Source: Streptomyces scabiei 87.22
GTDB taxonomy: Bacteria > Actinomycetota > Actinomycetes > Streptomycetales > Streptomycetaceae
DNA: 64,000 bases
Direction of reading: 5' to 3'
Assembly: GCF_000091305.1 (NCBI RefSeq)
Contig: NC_013929.1
Coordinates: forward strand, 1,798,001-1,862,000
This document shows positions 27,563 to 36,816 of this stretch, one piece after another. A program made the translations under genes and the position numbers. Under the pieces are notes generated by a model. The model was not told where the DNA came from, did not search any database, and saw only the letters and a program-made list of their open reading frames with translations. The number at the start of each line of letters is the position of its first letter. The first letter of the stretch is position 1.

Positions 27563-29680
27563 ATGACGAACGGGGTGGATGTGCGCGCGGCGGCGGCCGA
27601 GTTCGACCGGACGGCGGTAGCGGACGTCGAGTCGGCGGCCGAGGACGAGCGCAAGCAGGTGCTGGCCCAGTTTCCGTTGGAGGAGTGGGCGGAGCTGCCT
27701 CTGGAGCGCTACGCCCTCGGGCAGGCCTCGCCGCCCGGGTCGGGGCCGACCTACTGCCGGCTCATGGAGTTCGGCACTCCCCACCTGGGCAGCATCAAGG
27801 GCGGCAGTGCCGCGAAGCACATCATGTACCACCACAACTCCGGCGAATGGCGGCTGGCCGCTCCGCTGAGGGGTATGGAGCCGCAGGCCGCCTGGGTGGA
27901 ACTGCGCGGACAGTTCGTGCGGGCCTTCGACGCCGTCGGGGCGGGAGACTTCGAGGCCTTGGACGACCTCGAAGTGCTGCGCTACGGACCGGCACTGGTG
28001 ACGAAGACCCTGGCGACCTACTTCCCCGAGCACTTTCTGCCGATCTACGCGGGGGAACACCTACGCCGTTTCGTCGCCCTGCTGTTGGGCGACGCGGACC
28101 AGGGCGACGCCTCGGCCTGGCGCATCAATCGCCGCCTGCTCAAACTCGTCCAAGTACAGCCTGAGTTCAAAGGTTGGACCAGGCATGAAGTGATGCGTTT
28201 CCTGTACGAGCACTTCGACCCTCGGCCCCGGCAACGCACCATCTGGAAGATCGCCCCCGGTGAGCGCGGCCGTCTGTGGGAGGAATGCCGGGACGGTGGG
28301 TTCATCTGCGTCGGGTGGGACGAGCCCGGCGATCTCGGCCAGTACCAGAGCGACACCGAACTGAAGCAGGCCCTGGACGCCCACTGGCCGCGCAGCAGCG
28401 GGGGCAGCCTGACCCTCGCCCGCCGATTGTTGGCCTTCCGGGACCTGGAGGCGGGAGACCGGGTCGTCGCCAACCGCGGGACGGACGAAATCCTGGCCAC
28501 CGGCAGGGTCGACGGGAGTTACCACTACGACCCGGACCGCCCGGAGTTCCATCACGTCGTCCCGGTGGTCTGGGACCTCTCGCACGCGCAGAAACTGTCG
28601 AAGCCCCAGCACGGGTGGCGGTCCACCTTCGCCAAGGTCGACCCGGCCCTCTTCGCCAGGTTCACCGCGCACGACGCCGGCTCCGGCTCCGACTCCGTCC
28701 CGGGTACGGGGCAGGTACAGACGACCGCGCCGGTCGCGCTGCCCGAGGACGTACAGGCCGTACTGGACGCGCTGGACCGCAAGGGGCAGGTGATCCTGCA
28801 CGGGCCGCCCGGCACGGGCAAGACCCGGCTCGCCCTCGCCGCCGCCCTCGCCCTGCACGGCCGCGCGGACGTGCTCGGCGGCGACGCCGGGCAACGCGCC
28901 GAAGCGCAGGCCGAGATGCTGCACGGCGACCGCGTCCGACTGGTCACCTTCCATCCCTCGTACGGCTACGAGGACTTCGTCGAGGGCTTCAAGCCGGACC
29001 TGAGCGTCACCGGCCCGGGGCTCACCCTCGCGCTCACGGACGGCCTTTTCCACACCTTGTGCAGCCGGGCCGCCGCCCACCCAGACCAGACGTTCCTGCT
29101 GGTCGTCGACGAGATCAACCGCGGTGACCTGCCTCGGATCTTCGGCGAGTTGATCACGCTCCTCGAACTCGACAAACGGAACCTGCCGGTCGCCCTGCCC
29201 GTCAGCAGGCGCCGCTTCTCCGTACCGCCGAACGTCCGGGTCATCGGCACGATGAACACCGCCGACCGAAGCATCAGCCATCTGGACGCCGCGGTCCGAC
29301 GCCGCTTCGCGTTCCTGCCCGTGGGCCCGGACCCGGACGCCGTCTCCGGGACCGTGGGTCCCCTGGACCTGGCCGCGTTCTTCGAGTCCCTCAACACCCG
29401 CATCGCCCGCCACCTCGACGCAGACCACCAGATCGGACACGCCTACCTGCTGCGGGACGGTGAGCCGATCGCCACCGAGGAGGATCTGGCCGCGGCCCTC
29501 CACCACGAGGTGATCCCGCTCCTGGAGGACTACTGCCTCGGCAGGGCGGACCTGCTGCACCGCATCCTCGGCGGACTGGTCGACGCCGAGACCGGACGTC
29601 CGCTCCTCATGCCCCCGCAGGACCTGGCGGACGCGCTGGCGACCGAGTTCACCAGCGGCGTCATCAGCCCGGATGCCTGA
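27563..29680 (+). CDS. mcrB: McrB-type AAA+ GTPase with N-terminal EVE-like reader
   Basis: 705 residues from ATG 27563. Residues ~1-215 are an unassigned helical region. About 225-370 (IWKIAPGERGRLWEECRDGG, FICVGWDEPGDLG, VVANRGTDEILATGRVDG) resembles an EVE/PUA-like modified-base reader. The AAA+ domain has Walker A GPPGTGKTRLA (~414), FHPSYGYEDFVEGFKPDL, Walker B LVVDEINRGDLPRIFGEL (~512) and the McrB signature GTMNTADRSISHLDAAVRRR. McrB rings translocate and activate McrC at modified or foreign DNA. Its stop overlaps McrC by 8 bases. Confidence 0.9.
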   Translation: MTNGVDVRAAAAEFDRTAVADVESAAEDERKQVLAQFPLEEWAELPLERYALGQASPPGSGPTYCRLMEFGTPHLGSIKGGSAAKHIMYHHNSGEWRLAAPLRGMEPQAAWVELRGQFVRAFDAVGAGDFEALDDLEVLRYGPALVTKTLATYFPEHFLPIYAGEHLRRFVALLLGDADQGDASAWRINRRLLKLVQVQPEFKGWTRHEVMRFLYEHFDPRPRQRTIWKIAPGERGRLWEECRDGGFICVGWDEPGDLGQYQSDTELKQALDAHWPRSSGGSLTLARRLLAFRDLEAGDRVVANRGTDEILATGRVDGSYHYDPDRPEFHHVVPVVWDLSHAQKLSKPQHGWRSTFAKVDPALFARFTAHDAGSGSDSVPGTGQVQTTAPVALPEDVQAVLDALDRKGQVILHGPPGTGKTRLALAAALALHGRADVLGGDAGQRAEAQAEMLHGDRVRLVTFHPSYGYEDFVEGFKPDLSVTGPGLTLALTDGLFHTLCSRAAAHPDQTFLLVVDEINRGDLPRIFGELITLLELDKRNLPVALPVSRRRFSVPPNVRVIGTMNTADRSISHLDAAVRRRFAFLPVGPDPDAVSGTVGPLDLAAFFESLNTRIARHLDADHQIGHAYLLRDGEPIATEEDLAAALHHEVIPLLEDYCLGRADLLHRILGGLVDAETGRPLLMPPQDLADALATEFTSGVISPDA

Positions 29681-30920
29681 CCGCACCCCGGTCCGGCTCG
29701 GCGAGTACGAGTCCGCCCCTCTGGAGACCGGTCAGCTCACTTCCCGGGACGTCGACCGCCTGCACGCCCTCCAGGCGCGGGGCTGTCTCACTCTGACCAG
29801 GGAACGCACCGGGTGGCGGCTCCAGGCCGACGCGACCGTCGGAGTCCTGGTCCTGGACCGTGTCCGCGTGGTGATCACACCTAAGTTCGCCATTCCGGGC
29901 GAGCAGCTCATGAGCTGGCTCGCCTACGCCCTCGGCACGCCCGTCCCGGCAACGGCCAGGCGGTGGGCCACCGGCCCCGACGGTTATGCCGACCTGGTCG
30001 CCGCCGCTCTGCTCGACCAGTGCGAGCGGCTGCTGCGCGAGGGGCTCCGCCGGGACTACGTACGCCGCAGGAGCGTCGAACCAGTGCTCCGGGGGCGGCT
30101 GGACATCGCCGCCCAGGCCACCCGCCGCTACGGGCAACTGGACCAGCTCCACGTCCGCACCTTCGACCGGGAGGCGGACATCCCAGACAACCGCGTCCTG
30201 GGAAGCGCGCTGAAGGCAGCACTCGGCATGACCGTCAGTCCCGACCTCGCGCGCGCCCTGCACGGCGCCGCCGGCGCGTTTCCGCACGCCCCGACCCCGG
30301 CCGCGGCGCTCCGCGCCCTGGACCGCACCCACTACACCCGCCTCAACGCCCGCTACCGGCCCGCCCACACCTGGGCCCGCCTGCTGCTGCGCGGTGGCGG
30401 CGTGACCGACCTGCTCACGGACCAGGGCACCACGGCGGAGGGTCTCCTGCTCGCCATGCCCGCGCTCTGGGAAGCCGTCGTCCGCCGTCTCGGCACCGAG
30501 GCCGTCGGCCCGCACGGCGGCCACGCCGTACCCGGTGGAAGCGGCGTCGGCATCACGGTCCACGGAGACCGGGGCAACGCCTCGACCTTCCGCCCTGATC
30601 TCCTACTCAGCCTTCCAGCACTTCCAGGCCACGACACGGCGCATCGCACGCTGCTGCCCGTGGACGCCAAGTACAAGCGCTACGACCACCACGGCGTGAG
30701 CGCGGCCGACGTCCACCAGCTCCTCACCTACAGCAGCGGCTACGCGTCCGCTGATGCCCCTACGGCCGTCATCGTCCATCCCCAGACGGGCCGTCACGAC
30801 CGGCGAACCCTCCATGTGCGTGGCCCCAACGGCTTGTTGGGCACCATCGCCGTCCTCGGTGTCGACACCCGCACCACGCCCGAGCAGGCGACGGCCTGGA
30901 TCGGCTCAGTACTGCGCTGA
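29673..30920 (+). CDS. mcrC: McrC-type nuclease subunit
   Basis: 415 residues, start inside the end of mcrB. The N-terminal half contains VRVVITPKFAIPGEQLMSWL typical of McrC. The C-terminal PD-(D/E)xK site is intact: STFRPDLLLSLP, then LPVDAKYKRYDHHGVSAADV and QLLTYSSGYA. McrC binds and stimulates the McrB ring and cuts DNA. Forms a two-gene unit with the McrB at 27563. Confidence 0.9.
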   Translation: MPDRTPVRLGEYESAPLETGQLTSRDVDRLHALQARGCLTLTRERTGWRLQADATVGVLVLDRVRVVITPKFAIPGEQLMSWLAYALGTPVPATARRWATGPDGYADLVAAALLDQCERLLREGLRRDYVRRRSVEPVLRGRLDIAAQATRRYGQLDQLHVRTFDREADIPDNRVLGSALKAALGMTVSPDLARALHGAAGAFPHAPTPAAALRALDRTHYTRLNARYRPAHTWARLLLRGGGVTDLLTDQGTTAEGLLLAMPALWEAVVRRLGTEAVGPHGGHAVPGGSGVGITVHGDRGNASTFRPDLLLSLPALPGHDTAHRTLLPVDAKYKRYDHHGVSAADVHQLLTYSSGYASADAPTAVIVHPQTGRHDRRTLHVRGPNGLLGTIAVLGVDTRTTPEQATAWIGSVLR

Positions 30921-31038
30921 CCACGCCACGCCCCCGGTCGGTGACGGCCGCCGCGGGTGACGCCGTACTACGGGACCGTCGGCTCGGCGGAGCGGCGGCC
31001 GAGCACAGTTCCTATTCCCTGCTGGATACTCGAACACG

Positions 31039-31091
31039 CGTACACGCATTCACCGTCCAGCAATCCATGCAAGTCCGTTGACGACGCTAAC
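31039..31091. promoter_or_regulatory. Imperfect third copy of the GTTGAC inverted-repeat element
   Basis: GTTGACGACGCTAAC at 31077-31091 differs from the perfect repeat at 1422 in two bases. On the reverse strand, 31 bp away, GTGTACG (31045-31039) matches the first seven bases of the second element. No reverse-strand gene follows, so this may be a decayed or one-sided site serving the gene at 31278. The rest of the 30921-31277 gap holds no gene I can support. Confidence 0.4.
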
Positions 31092-31277
31092 AGGCTTCCG
31101 TCATGCTCGGATTGCCAACGGCTCACCGGCCCCTCGCGTCGCCTCGGGGCACGCCCGCCGCAGCCACCAGAGCGCCCAAGGGAGCCCAGCCATGAACGAC
31201 ACCAGCCTCCGTGCCCTGCTCTGACCGCCGCCACGCCTGAAGACACCGCCGTTCCCGTTCACGTGAGGAGCAGCACC

Positions 31278-32915
31278 ATGGACGCCCGCCGCTACCGCAT
31301 GGTGGTCACCAGTCGGACCGACTACGTGCGGACCGGTGCTCTGGTCGATGAGCAGCTGCGCCACTGGCTCGCCGGACCACCCAAGCGGTACAACGTCGAC
31401 GCGTTCGCCGAGGGCCGCAACGAGATAGCCCGCGGAGTGACCCTCGACCACGACTCCGTCACGGCTGCCACCGGCACCTACGGACGATGGCGGCTCCGGG
31501 AGACCGCGCCCGGCGGCACCTGGCAGACCACCGTCGTGACGCGGCAGATCGCCGACGAGCCGACCTGGGTCCAGCTCGACGTCGAGCACCTCCCCGACGA
31601 CGCCGACGCGGCCCCCGTGCCCGCCAAGACACCCCGGCTCGCGAAGCACCTGCTGGAGGCACTCGACGCGCACGACGGTCTGGCGGACGTGACGGCCATA
31701 CCCCAAGTCGTCGAGGCGGAGGACGTCGAGGCGGTGATAGACGAACTGTGCGACGCCGACCGGCGCCTTCCCATCGTCATGGCGAGCACACCGTACGACG
31801 TCGACTTCGACGCCTGGCTGGAGGAGACCGTCGACCCTCTCGTCCGTCCCCTGGTGGGGCTGGCGATCCTTTACGTACTCACCCCGGGAGCCGAGTCGGT
31901 CTTCAACCGGGCGTTGGAGCACCACCGCGTGTACAACGGAGGGGTCCGCACCTACCTGCCCGGCGTCGACCCCGCCTGGCCCGCCGACGGCCAGCGGCAC
32001 CGTGTGATGTCGAAGCGGCTGATCACCGAGAACCCCCGGCTCGCCACACGCCTGCTGAACCAACTTCCCCAGGGACTCGCCACCCGCCTGCCCCTGCCCG
32101 ACGCCCTGGATTCCGTGCCTCTCATGCGCACTCGGGCCAGGGACGGGGTCGGAGCCTCCGAACAGGAACGGTTGCGCGACGAGAACGACGCCCTGCACGA
32201 GATCCTGGAGGAGGCGGCACGCGAACAGCGGGTCAGAGCCGACGAGATCCGTGACCTCAAGCGGGAACTGCGTCAGGCGGAGGACAACGAGGCACAGGTC
32301 GTCGTCGACTACGACGAGCAGTACAAGGAACTCCATCGAGCCAAGGCACAGATAAGGGAACTACAGAGAGAACTCCTGAAACTGGGCGCCGCCGAGCAGG
32401 CGTACGCACCGGTGGACCCCTCGGTGAACGCACCCACCTCCTTCGCCGAGATCCTGGACCGGATGGACGACATGCGACACGTCCACTTCAGCGGCCGACG
32501 CAAGTACTCCCTGGAACTCGACGACCAGGCCTACGGGTCGTCCTGGGTCCGAATGGCCTGGGACGCGCTGCTGGCGCTCCAGGACTTCGCGGAAGCCGTC
32601 GCGAGCGGCAGGGCGAACAGCGACTTCAAGCAGTGGTGCGCGGACGCGCCCGAGGGAGCGCACGTCATCTCACCCCGCAAGATCGTCAGGGACGAATCGA
32701 AGTCAGTGAAAACGAACGGCGACTGGAGTCGGGCACGCACGTTCCCCGTGCCCCGCCACGTCCATCCGGACGGCAAGGTCTTCATGGGGGCCCACGTGCG
32801 GATCGGCGGAGGCAACACCGTCGCGCCGCGCCTGCACTACTACGACGGCTCCTGTACCGATCACGGAATCCACGTCGGCTACATGGGTCCGCATCTGACC
32901 AACACCCTGACCTGA
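31278..32915 (+). CDS. Coiled-coil protein of unknown function, downstream of McrBC
   Basis: 545 residues from ATG 31278 behind GTGAGGAG. The N-terminus (RMVVTSRTDYVRTGALVDEQ) and middle form a mixed fold including PIVMASTPYDVDFDAWLEE. Residues ~295-372 are a strong coiled coil (ERLRDENDALHEILEEAARE onward). The C-terminal ~160 residues form a separate domain ending VFMGAHVRIGGGNTVAPRLH and DHGIHVGYMGPHLTNTLT, a pattern I have seen at the end of small conserved bacterial proteins but cannot name. No catalytic motif is evident. Same direction as mcrBC but 357 bp away, so probably its own promoter. A third component or scaffold for McrBC is possible but unproven. Confidence 0.65.
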   Translation: MDARRYRMVVTSRTDYVRTGALVDEQLRHWLAGPPKRYNVDAFAEGRNEIARGVTLDHDSVTAATGTYGRWRLRETAPGGTWQTTVVTRQIADEPTWVQLDVEHLPDDADAAPVPAKTPRLAKHLLEALDAHDGLADVTAIPQVVEAEDVEAVIDELCDADRRLPIVMASTPYDVDFDAWLEETVDPLVRPLVGLAILYVLTPGAESVFNRALEHHRVYNGGVRTYLPGVDPAWPADGQRHRVMSKRLITENPRLATRLLNQLPQGLATRLPLPDALDSVPLMRTRARDGVGASEQERLRDENDALHEILEEAAREQRVRADEIRDLKRELRQAEDNEAQVVVDYDEQYKELHRAKAQIRELQRELLKLGAAEQAYAPVDPSVNAPTSFAEILDRMDDMRHVHFSGRRKYSLELDDQAYGSSWVRMAWDALLALQDFAEAVASGRANSDFKQWCADAPEGAHVISPRKIVRDESKSVKTNGDWSRARTFPVPRHVHPDGKVFMGAHVRIGGGNTVAPRLHYYDGSCTDHGIHVGYMGPHLTNTLT

Positions 32916-33016
32916 GGCCCCCCGCACAACGATCGCCGGACCGCGGCCCGCCAGTCCGGATCCAGTCGACACGAGTCCGGGACCGGACCGGTCCGTACCC
33001 GAGGAGCACTGCGCAC

Positions 33017-34138
33017 GTGAACCCTTACAACTCTCCTGCCCCGCCCCGCCCTTGGTGGCGCACCACCCCCGCCGTGCTCGGCATCCTCGCCCTCGTCGCG
33101 GTGCTCGGCGCGTTCAGCTTCGGTCTCGGCTTCGTCGCGATGATCGCCGCCATGATGGCGGTCTGGGTGCTGCCGAAGTGGCGCTGGTTCGCAAAACTGG
33201 GCGCGACGTTCGGAGCCTTCGTCCTGTTGTCGGTCGGCGCGGGGCTGGGCGGGCAGCTCGACGAGAGTGCCACGAAGCAGCCCGAGGCCAAGGCACGGGA
33301 CGACGGCGGGGTGAGCGTCGAGGCCGCCTCGTCCTCGTCCCCGTCCCCGTCCCCGTCCCGGGCAAACGTCGTCAAGGCCGCCGACTACACCGGGAAGCCA
33401 CTGAACGAGGCGGAGAGGCTGGCACGTTCCGCAGGCTTCACGACTGCGCGCCACGACGCGGCCGAGGACGACCGCTCGATCATCATGCGGTCCCTGTGGA
33501 CGGTGTGTTTCCAGAAAGCCGACACAGCCGCGAAGATCATCGACTTCGCGGCCGTCAAGAGCGGCGAACCCTGCCCCGAGAAGGACGGCGGCCCGCTCCC
33601 GTGGCCGAAGATGCCGGACGTGGTCGGCGCCACCTACACCTCGGCCACCAAGGATCTGAAGCAGGCCGGCATCGACCTCGACGGCGTCACGCTCGACGAC
33701 GTCTACCTCGACATCGACACACCCACCGCCGAGGAGGCCGCTGAGGACGGCGACGAGTGGCGGGTGTGCTTCCAGTCCCCGGACGAGGGAACCAAGGTCA
33801 CCTCCACCACCACGGTCAGCCTCGACCTGGGCCGGTGGACCGACGCCGACCTCGTCCAGGAGTGCCCGAGCGCGAAGGACACGACCTACCACATCCCGGC
33901 CAACGATCCCGACTACGAGAGTGACAACAGCACCAGCGAGAACAACGGTTCGACAGGCGGCAGTTCCTCGTCGTCCTCCTCGTCCTCGTCCGGCGGCTCC
34001 ACCGGCGGCGGCAGCGTCGGCACGGTCCACCCCGGCTCGTTCTGTTCTCCGCAGGGAGCGACCGGCGTCACCAAGGCGGGAACCCCCATGGTCTGCGGCC
34101 CCGGATCCGACGGCCGCAACCGCTGGCGCTCCTCCTGA
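33017..34138 (+). CDS. Membrane protein with PASTA-like repeats
   Basis: 373 residues from GTG 33017 (GAGGAG upstream). Two hydrophobic segments occupy ~17-80 (VLGILALVAVLGAFSFGLGF; FGAFVLLSVGAGLGG). A Ser-Pro linker leads to two PASTA-like units: ADYTGKPLNEAERLARSAGF and MPDVVGATYTSATKDLKQAG, each followed by a C-x-Q-x-P/A strand. The tail is Ser/Gly-rich (a run of serines near ~335). PASTA domains are usually the sensor part of membrane kinases such as PknB; here no kinase is attached. Likely surface-exposed. Follows the coiled-coil gene by 101 bp. Confidence 0.75.
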   Translation: MNPYNSPAPPRPWWRTTPAVLGILALVAVLGAFSFGLGFVAMIAAMMAVWVLPKWRWFAKLGATFGAFVLLSVGAGLGGQLDESATKQPEAKARDDGGVSVEAASSSSPSPSPSRANVVKAADYTGKPLNEAERLARSAGFTTARHDAAEDDRSIIMRSLWTVCFQKADTAAKIIDFAAVKSGEPCPEKDGGPLPWPKMPDVVGATYTSATKDLKQAGIDLDGVTLDDVYLDIDTPTAEEAAEDGDEWRVCFQSPDEGTKVTSTTTVSLDLGRWTDADLVQECPSAKDTTYHIPANDPDYESDNSTSENNGSTGGSSSSSSSSSSGGSTGGGSVGTVHPGSFCSPQGATGVTKAGTPMVCGPGSDGRNRWRSS

Positions 34139-34284
34139 CCCGACACAGCCTCGGTCAATCCCAGCCGGTCAGTCTGGCGCACTCCACCACCGGGCGGCTT
34201 CAGGACATGCACACCGGCAAGCTGCCACCTCACAAGGCGAGGAGCACTGGGTAGCCCGCTGTGCGGTTGACCTCGCACAACGAT

Positions 34285-34333
34285 GGGCCGCCCGGACAGG
34301 CAACAGCTCCGCTGTCACCTTTCCGGGCGGCCC
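34285..34333. terminator. Bidirectional terminator between convergent genes
   Basis: 12-bp perfect inverted repeat GGGCCGCCCGGA (34285-34296) / TCCGGGCGGCCC (34322-34333) with a 25-base interior that can form its own small stem (ACAG-CTCCG-CTGT). It separates the PASTA gene and the converging DUF2786 gene. Confidence 0.7.
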
Positions 34334-34376
34334 ACTTCACGGAAGGACTCGAACCGCAGCCCCTGCTCCAAGTTCC

Positions 34377-36689
34377 TCAGCGGGTGAGCTGCACGTTCGG
34401 CTCCTCGTCCGCGAGGGCCGAGCCGCCGATGTCGGCGTGTCGGCCGTCGGCGACCCCCTGCCAGTACCCGGTGCCCTTGAACTTCGTCGGACGCGTCGTG
34501 TTCAGCTTCGGGTATTGCGCGGCGAGGCGCGCCTCGACGAAGGTCGTACGGTCGGCGAGCACCAGGGCCACACTGCGCCCGCTCACCCCCTCCTCGTCCG
34601 CACCGGCCTCCTCCTCGGCGGCCGCCCTCGCGGCCTGCTGTGCGGCACCGATCCGCGCGGTCACCTCGCGGATGAAGCCGAGCATCCAGGAACGCTTGTA
34701 GGCGCGAGCGTCCTCGGTCTCCGGGCGATGCAGGCGGTCCGCACGGTCCGCGCCCTCCAGCATCTGCAGGCGCAGGCTCGCGAACAGCACCTCGGTGGCC
34801 TGGATGTCGGTCTCGAAACCGAAGAGGTGGACGCGGTGGCGGTTGTCCTTGCCGCCGGGGTAAACGGATCGGCAGCGCATCTCGTAGCCGATTCTGGCGA
34901 GCAGCCTGCGCCCCTCCTTGACGTAGGGCGGGTGGAGATCGACGATCCGGTCCACCGGCCGCTCCGCCTCGGTCACGTCGGCGTCGAGCATGGCCTGCTC
35001 GATGCCGTACTTGGCCATGAGCTCGTAGGCCTTGTCCAGGTAGGCGCGGGCCTCGTCCGCGGTGGCTGCCGGGTTCTCCGCCTTCAGCAGTAGCGCCCTG
35101 ACCTTGTTGAGCAGTGCTTCGGGCAGCCCGTCGCGCGCGGGCCGGGCGTCGGACCCGGACGTGCCGGAGCCGGACGACGTACGGTCGTCGGCGCGTGTCC
35201 GGGCGTCCGCCGCGTCGTCCTCGTCCGCGCCGTCGTCGTCCTCCCGGGCGATCAGGTCCGCCAGGTCCTCCGGGTCCGGCACCAGCGCCGACAGCTCCCC
35301 GAGCGCCCAGCGCCGCCAGGCCGCGGTCTCGTCCTCCCGGACCCGTGCCCGCACCGAGCGAAGCCGCTGGAAACTCCCGTCGGTATCCCGTATCAGGAAC
35401 TCCAACCGGGCGTGGCCGAGTTGGGAGACAGCCAGCAGCGCGCACAGGTCGAAGGCGCTGTCCGGGGCGTAGTCGATCTCGATGCCGGGTTCGGGGTACC
35501 ACTCCTCGTGCTCGTCCGCCGGGGGCCCGAACAGGTCGGAGAGAAGGTTCCTCTGGAGGCCCGCGCCGGTCCTGACCCGGACGACGGGCGTCGACGGCTT
35601 CCCGGAGAAGGCCAGCGCGGCCGCCCTCTCCTCCCTGGAGGTGACGATGCGGTACCAGACGGGGACCGTACCCAGCATGCCGTGCCAGGTTGTCTCGCCC
35701 AGCAGATGACGGGCCCGCGCCTGCTGTTGGACGTCCTCGCTCAGCCGTTCGTCCCGCCATCCCTCCTCGCCCGGCTGCTCCTGCGCGTCGAGGAACGCGT
35801 CCAGGTAGTCGGCGGCGGAGCGCCGCGCGCCGTGCCTGCTGTCGCCGAGCAGTGCTCGCTCGCACGCAGAGAGGGCGTCGACGACCGGCTGGAGTACGAG
35901 CGACATGTATCTCTTGACCGCTTCGGACAGCTCCGCGAGGAACGCCCGGGTGGCCTCCGATCCCGTGGCCTGATGTCTGCGACGCCACGCTTCGAGCTGT
36001 TCGACGCCTGCCTGCTGCTCGGCCAGCCACATCAAGTGCCACGCGCTCTGGAGGTGTTCCTCCCGCAACAGCACCGCGTCCTGGACCGCGGCGGCCGTGC
36101 CGGGCGCGTCGAGCACTGCCTGTGCCAGCAGCCTCAGCGGCTCCGGCTCAGCGGCGAAGAACTCGGTGGGCGTGAGGAGGTGTCTGCCATGTCGACGCGG
36201 CGCCCACTCAGGACAGTCGACGTCGCCCACGCCCGGGATGTCCGCCGACCATCGCACCCGCCATCCCGCGCGGGCATGCGAGAGGTTGTCAGTGGCAGGC
36301 TGGCTCCGCCTCCACCACCACAGCAGCATCTCCTCCCAGCCCTGAGCGTTCCAGGACCACAGGGCCGGTTCACCGCTCGCCGCGAGTCGGGACCTGAGTT
36401 CTCGTACCGCGCTCTCCAGCTCGTGGAGGTGTCCCCCGGGGATCAGCCTCTCCAGCCATCGGACGGAGTCCCCCACGGGCTGGGCCCGTGCCTCGTCGGC
36501 CGCCAACCGTGCGACCGTCACCGCCGCCACCAGCGTGAGGTCACCCAGATCGCTGGGAAGCAACCTGTACAGCCTCGGGCCGGCGGTCTCTAACACGTTG
36601 GCGAGGTTGCCGGCCCTGATCTCCAACCAGTGCGCGCGTCTCTGCCGGAACTTCTTCTCCGACAGGCCGTCCGTACCGCTCACTGTCAT
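34377..36689 (-). CDS. DUF2786-domain protein
   Basis: 770 residues. The first ~470 residues are a helical region with no family I recognise (WEEMLLWWWRR, HLMWLAEQQAG). After an acidic linker (~475-515) comes DUF2786, LLNKVRALLLKAENPAATAD, EARAYLDKAYELMAKYGIEQ (~521-567), followed by the associated region ARIGYEMRCRSVY and HRVHLFGFETDIQATEVLF, and a basic tail RPTKFKGTGYWQG. DUF2786 proteins are phage- and plasmid-associated and of unknown activity. Divergent from the second McrB gene across 127 bp. Confidence 0.8.
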   Translation of the reverse strand: MTVSGTDGLSEKKFRQRRAHWLEIRAGNLANVLETAGPRLYRLLPSDLGDLTLVAAVTVARLAADEARAQPVGDSVRWLERLIPGGHLHELESAVRELRSRLAASGEPALWSWNAQGWEEMLLWWWRRSQPATDNLSHARAGWRVRWSADIPGVGDVDCPEWAPRRHGRHLLTPTEFFAAEPEPLRLLAQAVLDAPGTAAAVQDAVLLREEHLQSAWHLMWLAEQQAGVEQLEAWRRRHQATGSEATRAFLAELSEAVKRYMSLVLQPVVDALSACERALLGDSRHGARRSAADYLDAFLDAQEQPGEEGWRDERLSEDVQQQARARHLLGETTWHGMLGTVPVWYRIVTSREERAAALAFSGKPSTPVVRVRTGAGLQRNLLSDLFGPPADEHEEWYPEPGIEIDYAPDSAFDLCALLAVSQLGHARLEFLIRDTDGSFQRLRSVRARVREDETAAWRRWALGELSALVPDPEDLADLIAREDDDGADEDDAADARTRADDRTSSGSGTSGSDARPARDGLPEALLNKVRALLLKAENPAATADEARAYLDKAYELMAKYGIEQAMLDADVTEAERPVDRIVDLHPPYVKEGRRLLARIGYEMRCRSVYPGGKDNRHRVHLFGFETDIQATEVLFASLRLQMLEGADRADRLHRPETEDARAYKRSWMLGFIREVTARIGAAQQAARAAAEEEAGADEEGVSGRSVALVLADRTTFVEARLAAQYPKLNTTRPTKFKGTGYWQGVADGRHADIGGSALADEEPNVQLTR

Positions 36690-36816
36690 GTGATCCCCTC
36701 CCGGATGCGAAAGGACATCCTAGGAAGCCGGGCGATGGCCGGGAGGAGCCGGGCTGTCAGTGTGGGCCAGTACTCTGCAGGCAAGATCGGACCAATGGGT
36801 GTGAGGGGGGATTTCC

